This document shows, one piece after another, positions 62,587-64,000 of a DNA stretch of 64,000 bases (its first letter is position 1; each line of letters begins with the position of its first letter). Made by a program: the position numbers and the translations under genes. Source of the stretch: Carboxylicivirga fragile (GTDB taxonomy: Bacteria; Bacteroidota; Bacteroidia; Bacteroidales; Marinilabiliaceae); contig JAFMVD010000011.1 in the NCBI GenBank assembly GCA_025499625.1, positions 1 to 64,000 of the forward strand, read 5' to 3'. A model generated the notes under the pieces. That model searched no databases and had not been told where the DNA came from. It saw only the letters and a list, made by a program, of their open reading frames with translations.

Positions 62587-64000
62587 TTACCCTTCGGGAT
62601 CGAACCAATCGCCGTGTTCTTTTATCAAATTTATCAACTCATTTACAGCTTCTGCTTTAGGAAGATTGCGTTTTACCATCTCCCTATTCTTAAATAAGCT
62701 GACAGTTCCAGGCCCTGATCCAATGTAACCATAGTCGGCATCGGCCATTTCGCCAACACCATTTACGATACAACCCATCACGCCAACTTTTAAACCTTTA
62801 AGATGCGATGTTTTAGCTTTAATTTGTTTAGTTGTGTCTTGCAGATCGAATAAGGTTCGTCCACACCCCGGACAAGAAATGAATTCTGTTTTTGTAAATC
62901 GAACTCTTGATGCTTGTAAAATACCAAAGTTCGTCTCGTTTATGGTTTCCAGACTTATTGAACCTTCGTTCTTTAACAACAAGCCATCAACTAATCCATC
63001 CAGAAATAATATACCGGCATCTGCAGCCGCTTTAATTTGCAGATCTTCTGTATTATCCTCTTTGTAAGTGTTATTTAAAACAACAGGATGTTCTAAACCA
63101 AGTTCATCCATCTTAAAGATGAAAGCACGTTGCTCAATTGGTTTATTTATATGATTGGAACTCAAAACGATTACCACATTGGTGTTTTCCTTTAACTTCT
63201 TAATAACATCCTCATTAAGCTCAGGTAGGGATAAACTAAGAAAGATGACCTTTGGTAATTTGGGTTCGCTTAAAAACTGATCGGAAGAAAAACATGGGTA
63301 AACATTCTCTCGTTCATTATCCCAAAGTGAATAAGGGATAATGTATTTTAGTTCAGGATTAGTCATTTCCTGAATGGAATGAACCACATTGTAATCGGCT
63401 TGTTGAGCACTTTCAATAAATTTGCTTAAGACAACAGGAACATTATCACCTCCAATATTTAATACAGCTTTAGTTTTACGTCGGTTATATTCAAAAGGAG
63501 TAAATGATTTTACAGGAATTGGATCTATGGACTCGTGATTTGCACGTTTATTAATATAGTCAACCAGTTTAGTGGCAACAGGTACTTCTTTCTCAGGATC
63601 TTCTGTTAGTGAAACACGAATGGTATCGCCCAGCCCGTCGGCTAAAAGTGCACCTGAGCCAACGGCCGATTTGATGCGCCCTTCATCTTCGCTACCAGCT
63701 TCGGTAACACCTAGGTGAAGCGGGTAGTTCATGTTTTCTTTTTTCATCGATGCAACCAACAAACGAACGGTGTGCACCATGATGCGTGTATTACTCGCTT
63801 TGATACTTAATACGATGTCGCGAAATTCGAGTTCTTCACATAGGCGCAAATATTCGAGGCACGATTCAACCATACCTTGGGGCGTATCGCCATAGCGACT
63901 CATAATTCGATCAGAAAGAGAACCGTGATTTGTACCAATACGGATGGCGGTGTTATTGTCCTTACATATCTGTATAAATGGTTTCAACTTACTTTTGGCC
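62587..64000 (-). CDS. ispG: 4-hydroxy-3-methylbut-2-enyl diphosphate synthase IspG, 5' end cut by window
   Basis: 471 codons are visible; the frame runs off the window end (AKSKLKPFIQICKDNNTAIRIGTNHGSLS is continuous), so an apparent TTG start at 63987 is not real and about 150 N-terminal residues are missing. The enzyme performs the sixth step of the MEP isoprenoid pathway using a 4Fe-4S cluster. The visible part includes the rest of the TIM barrel, the extra central domain found in Bacteroidota/plant-type IspG (about residues 170-320 of this fragment), and the C-terminal cluster domain with CPGCGRTLFDL, VMGCIVNGVGEMADADYGY and GPGTVSLFKN. Confidence 0.93.
   Translation of the reverse strand, partial: AKSKLKPFIQICKDNNTAIRIGTNHGSLSDRIMSRYGDTPQGMVESCLEYLRLCEELEFRDIVLSIKASNTRIMVHTVRLLVASMKKENMNYPLHLGVTEAGSEDEGRIKSAVGSGALLADGLGDTIRVSLTEDPEKEVPVATKLVDYINKRANHESIDPIPVKSFTPFEYNRRKTKAVLNIGGDNVPVVLSKFIESAQQADYNVVHSIQEMTNPELKYIIPYSLWDNERENVYPCFSSDQFLSEPKLPKVIFLSLSLPELNEDVIKKLKENTNVVIVLSSNHINKPIEQRAFIFKMDELGLEHPVVLNNTYKEDNTEDLQIKAAADAGILFLDGLVDGLLLKNEGSISLETINETNFGILQASRVRFTKTEFISCPGCGRTLFDLQDTTKQIKAKTSHLKGLKVGVMGCIVNGVGEMADADYGYIGSGPGTVSLFKNREMVKRNLPKAEAVNELINLIKEHGDWFDPEG

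Noticed and set aside
63978..63987. TTG start for IspG near the window end
   Set aside because: The frame stays open to the last base and the family needs about 150 more N-terminal residues; the gene is cut by the window.

Overview
The window looks like chromosomal DNA of a member of the Bacteroidota, most likely a marine, at least partly fermentative Bacteroidales/Marinilabiliales-type organism. Several signs point this way: promoters of the TTTG/TTGG - TAnnTTTG type, weak Shine-Dalgarno signals, a type IX secretion sorting domain, TonB-dependent and PorT-like outer-membrane proteins, the long IspG form, a SpmA-SpmB fusion, and a pyrophosphate-based energy theme (a probable PPi-type PEP carboxykinase plus a membrane pyrophosphatase). 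The genus is an inference; no rRNA gene is present.

Layout. 1-8 kb: TraB/GumN protein, metallo-beta-lactamase-fold hydrolase, a 1163-residue probable PPi-dependent PEP carboxykinase, and RecQ. 8.4-13.7 kb: housekeeping genes tatC-lptB, tRNA-Leu(UAG), and tig-clpP-clpX. 13.8-19.5 kb: a secreted metallopeptidase/beta-propeller/beta-barrel fusion and the membrane pyrophosphatase HppA. 19.5-23 kb is the most accessory-looking part: a glycine-rich surface protein with an internal duplication, whose sorting domain is cut off by a frameshift in an A7 tract; an orphan membrane protein; a potential RNA pseudoknot; and copies of a structured intergenic repeat. 23-31.4 kb: an outer-membrane channel plus TsoY-like membrane protein operon divergent from a Crp/Fnr regulator, two unknown envelope proteins, and a copper-uptake pair (an OprC/NosA-like TonB receptor with its copper ligands conserved and a small Cys-motif protein). 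31.6-43 kb: a TRM11-like methyltransferase, a PQQ-propeller protein, an esterase, a lipoprotein with two ExbD/TolR-like repeats, SpmAB, a LamG/DUF1080-like protein, a Nim-like flavoprotein, DnaG, a class III sirtuin and ComF. 43-49.6 kb: small secreted proteins, a Tat-exported DUF362 protein with a NapH-like polyferredoxin, a second TRM11-like methyltransferase, and an AraC-GyrI regulator. 49.7-64 kb: an ABCG-type transporter with an extra N-terminal region, lipoproteins, an EamA transporter, a CoA-transferase, RpoN with a degenerate PAP2 protein, a probable pseudokinase, AsnS, a secreted protein, and IspG cut by the window end.

How the genes work together. PPi released by biosynthesis could be used both by the PPi-type PEPCK (PEP to oxaloacetate) and by HppA (ion pumping), and the CoA-transferase fits the same fermentative acid metabolism. 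TatC serves Tat substrates such as the DUF362 protein at 44.2 kb. Trigger factor, ClpP and ClpX form the usual folding and proteolysis cluster. No CRISPR array, complete insertion sequence, prophage or rRNA operon was seen. I found no clear multi-gene defence or biosynthetic system. The most unusual signals are the duplicated glycine-rich protein with its slippage-prone frameshift, the pseudoknot, the intergenic repeat, the tandem ExbD-like lipoprotein, and the peptidase-propeller-barrel fusion.
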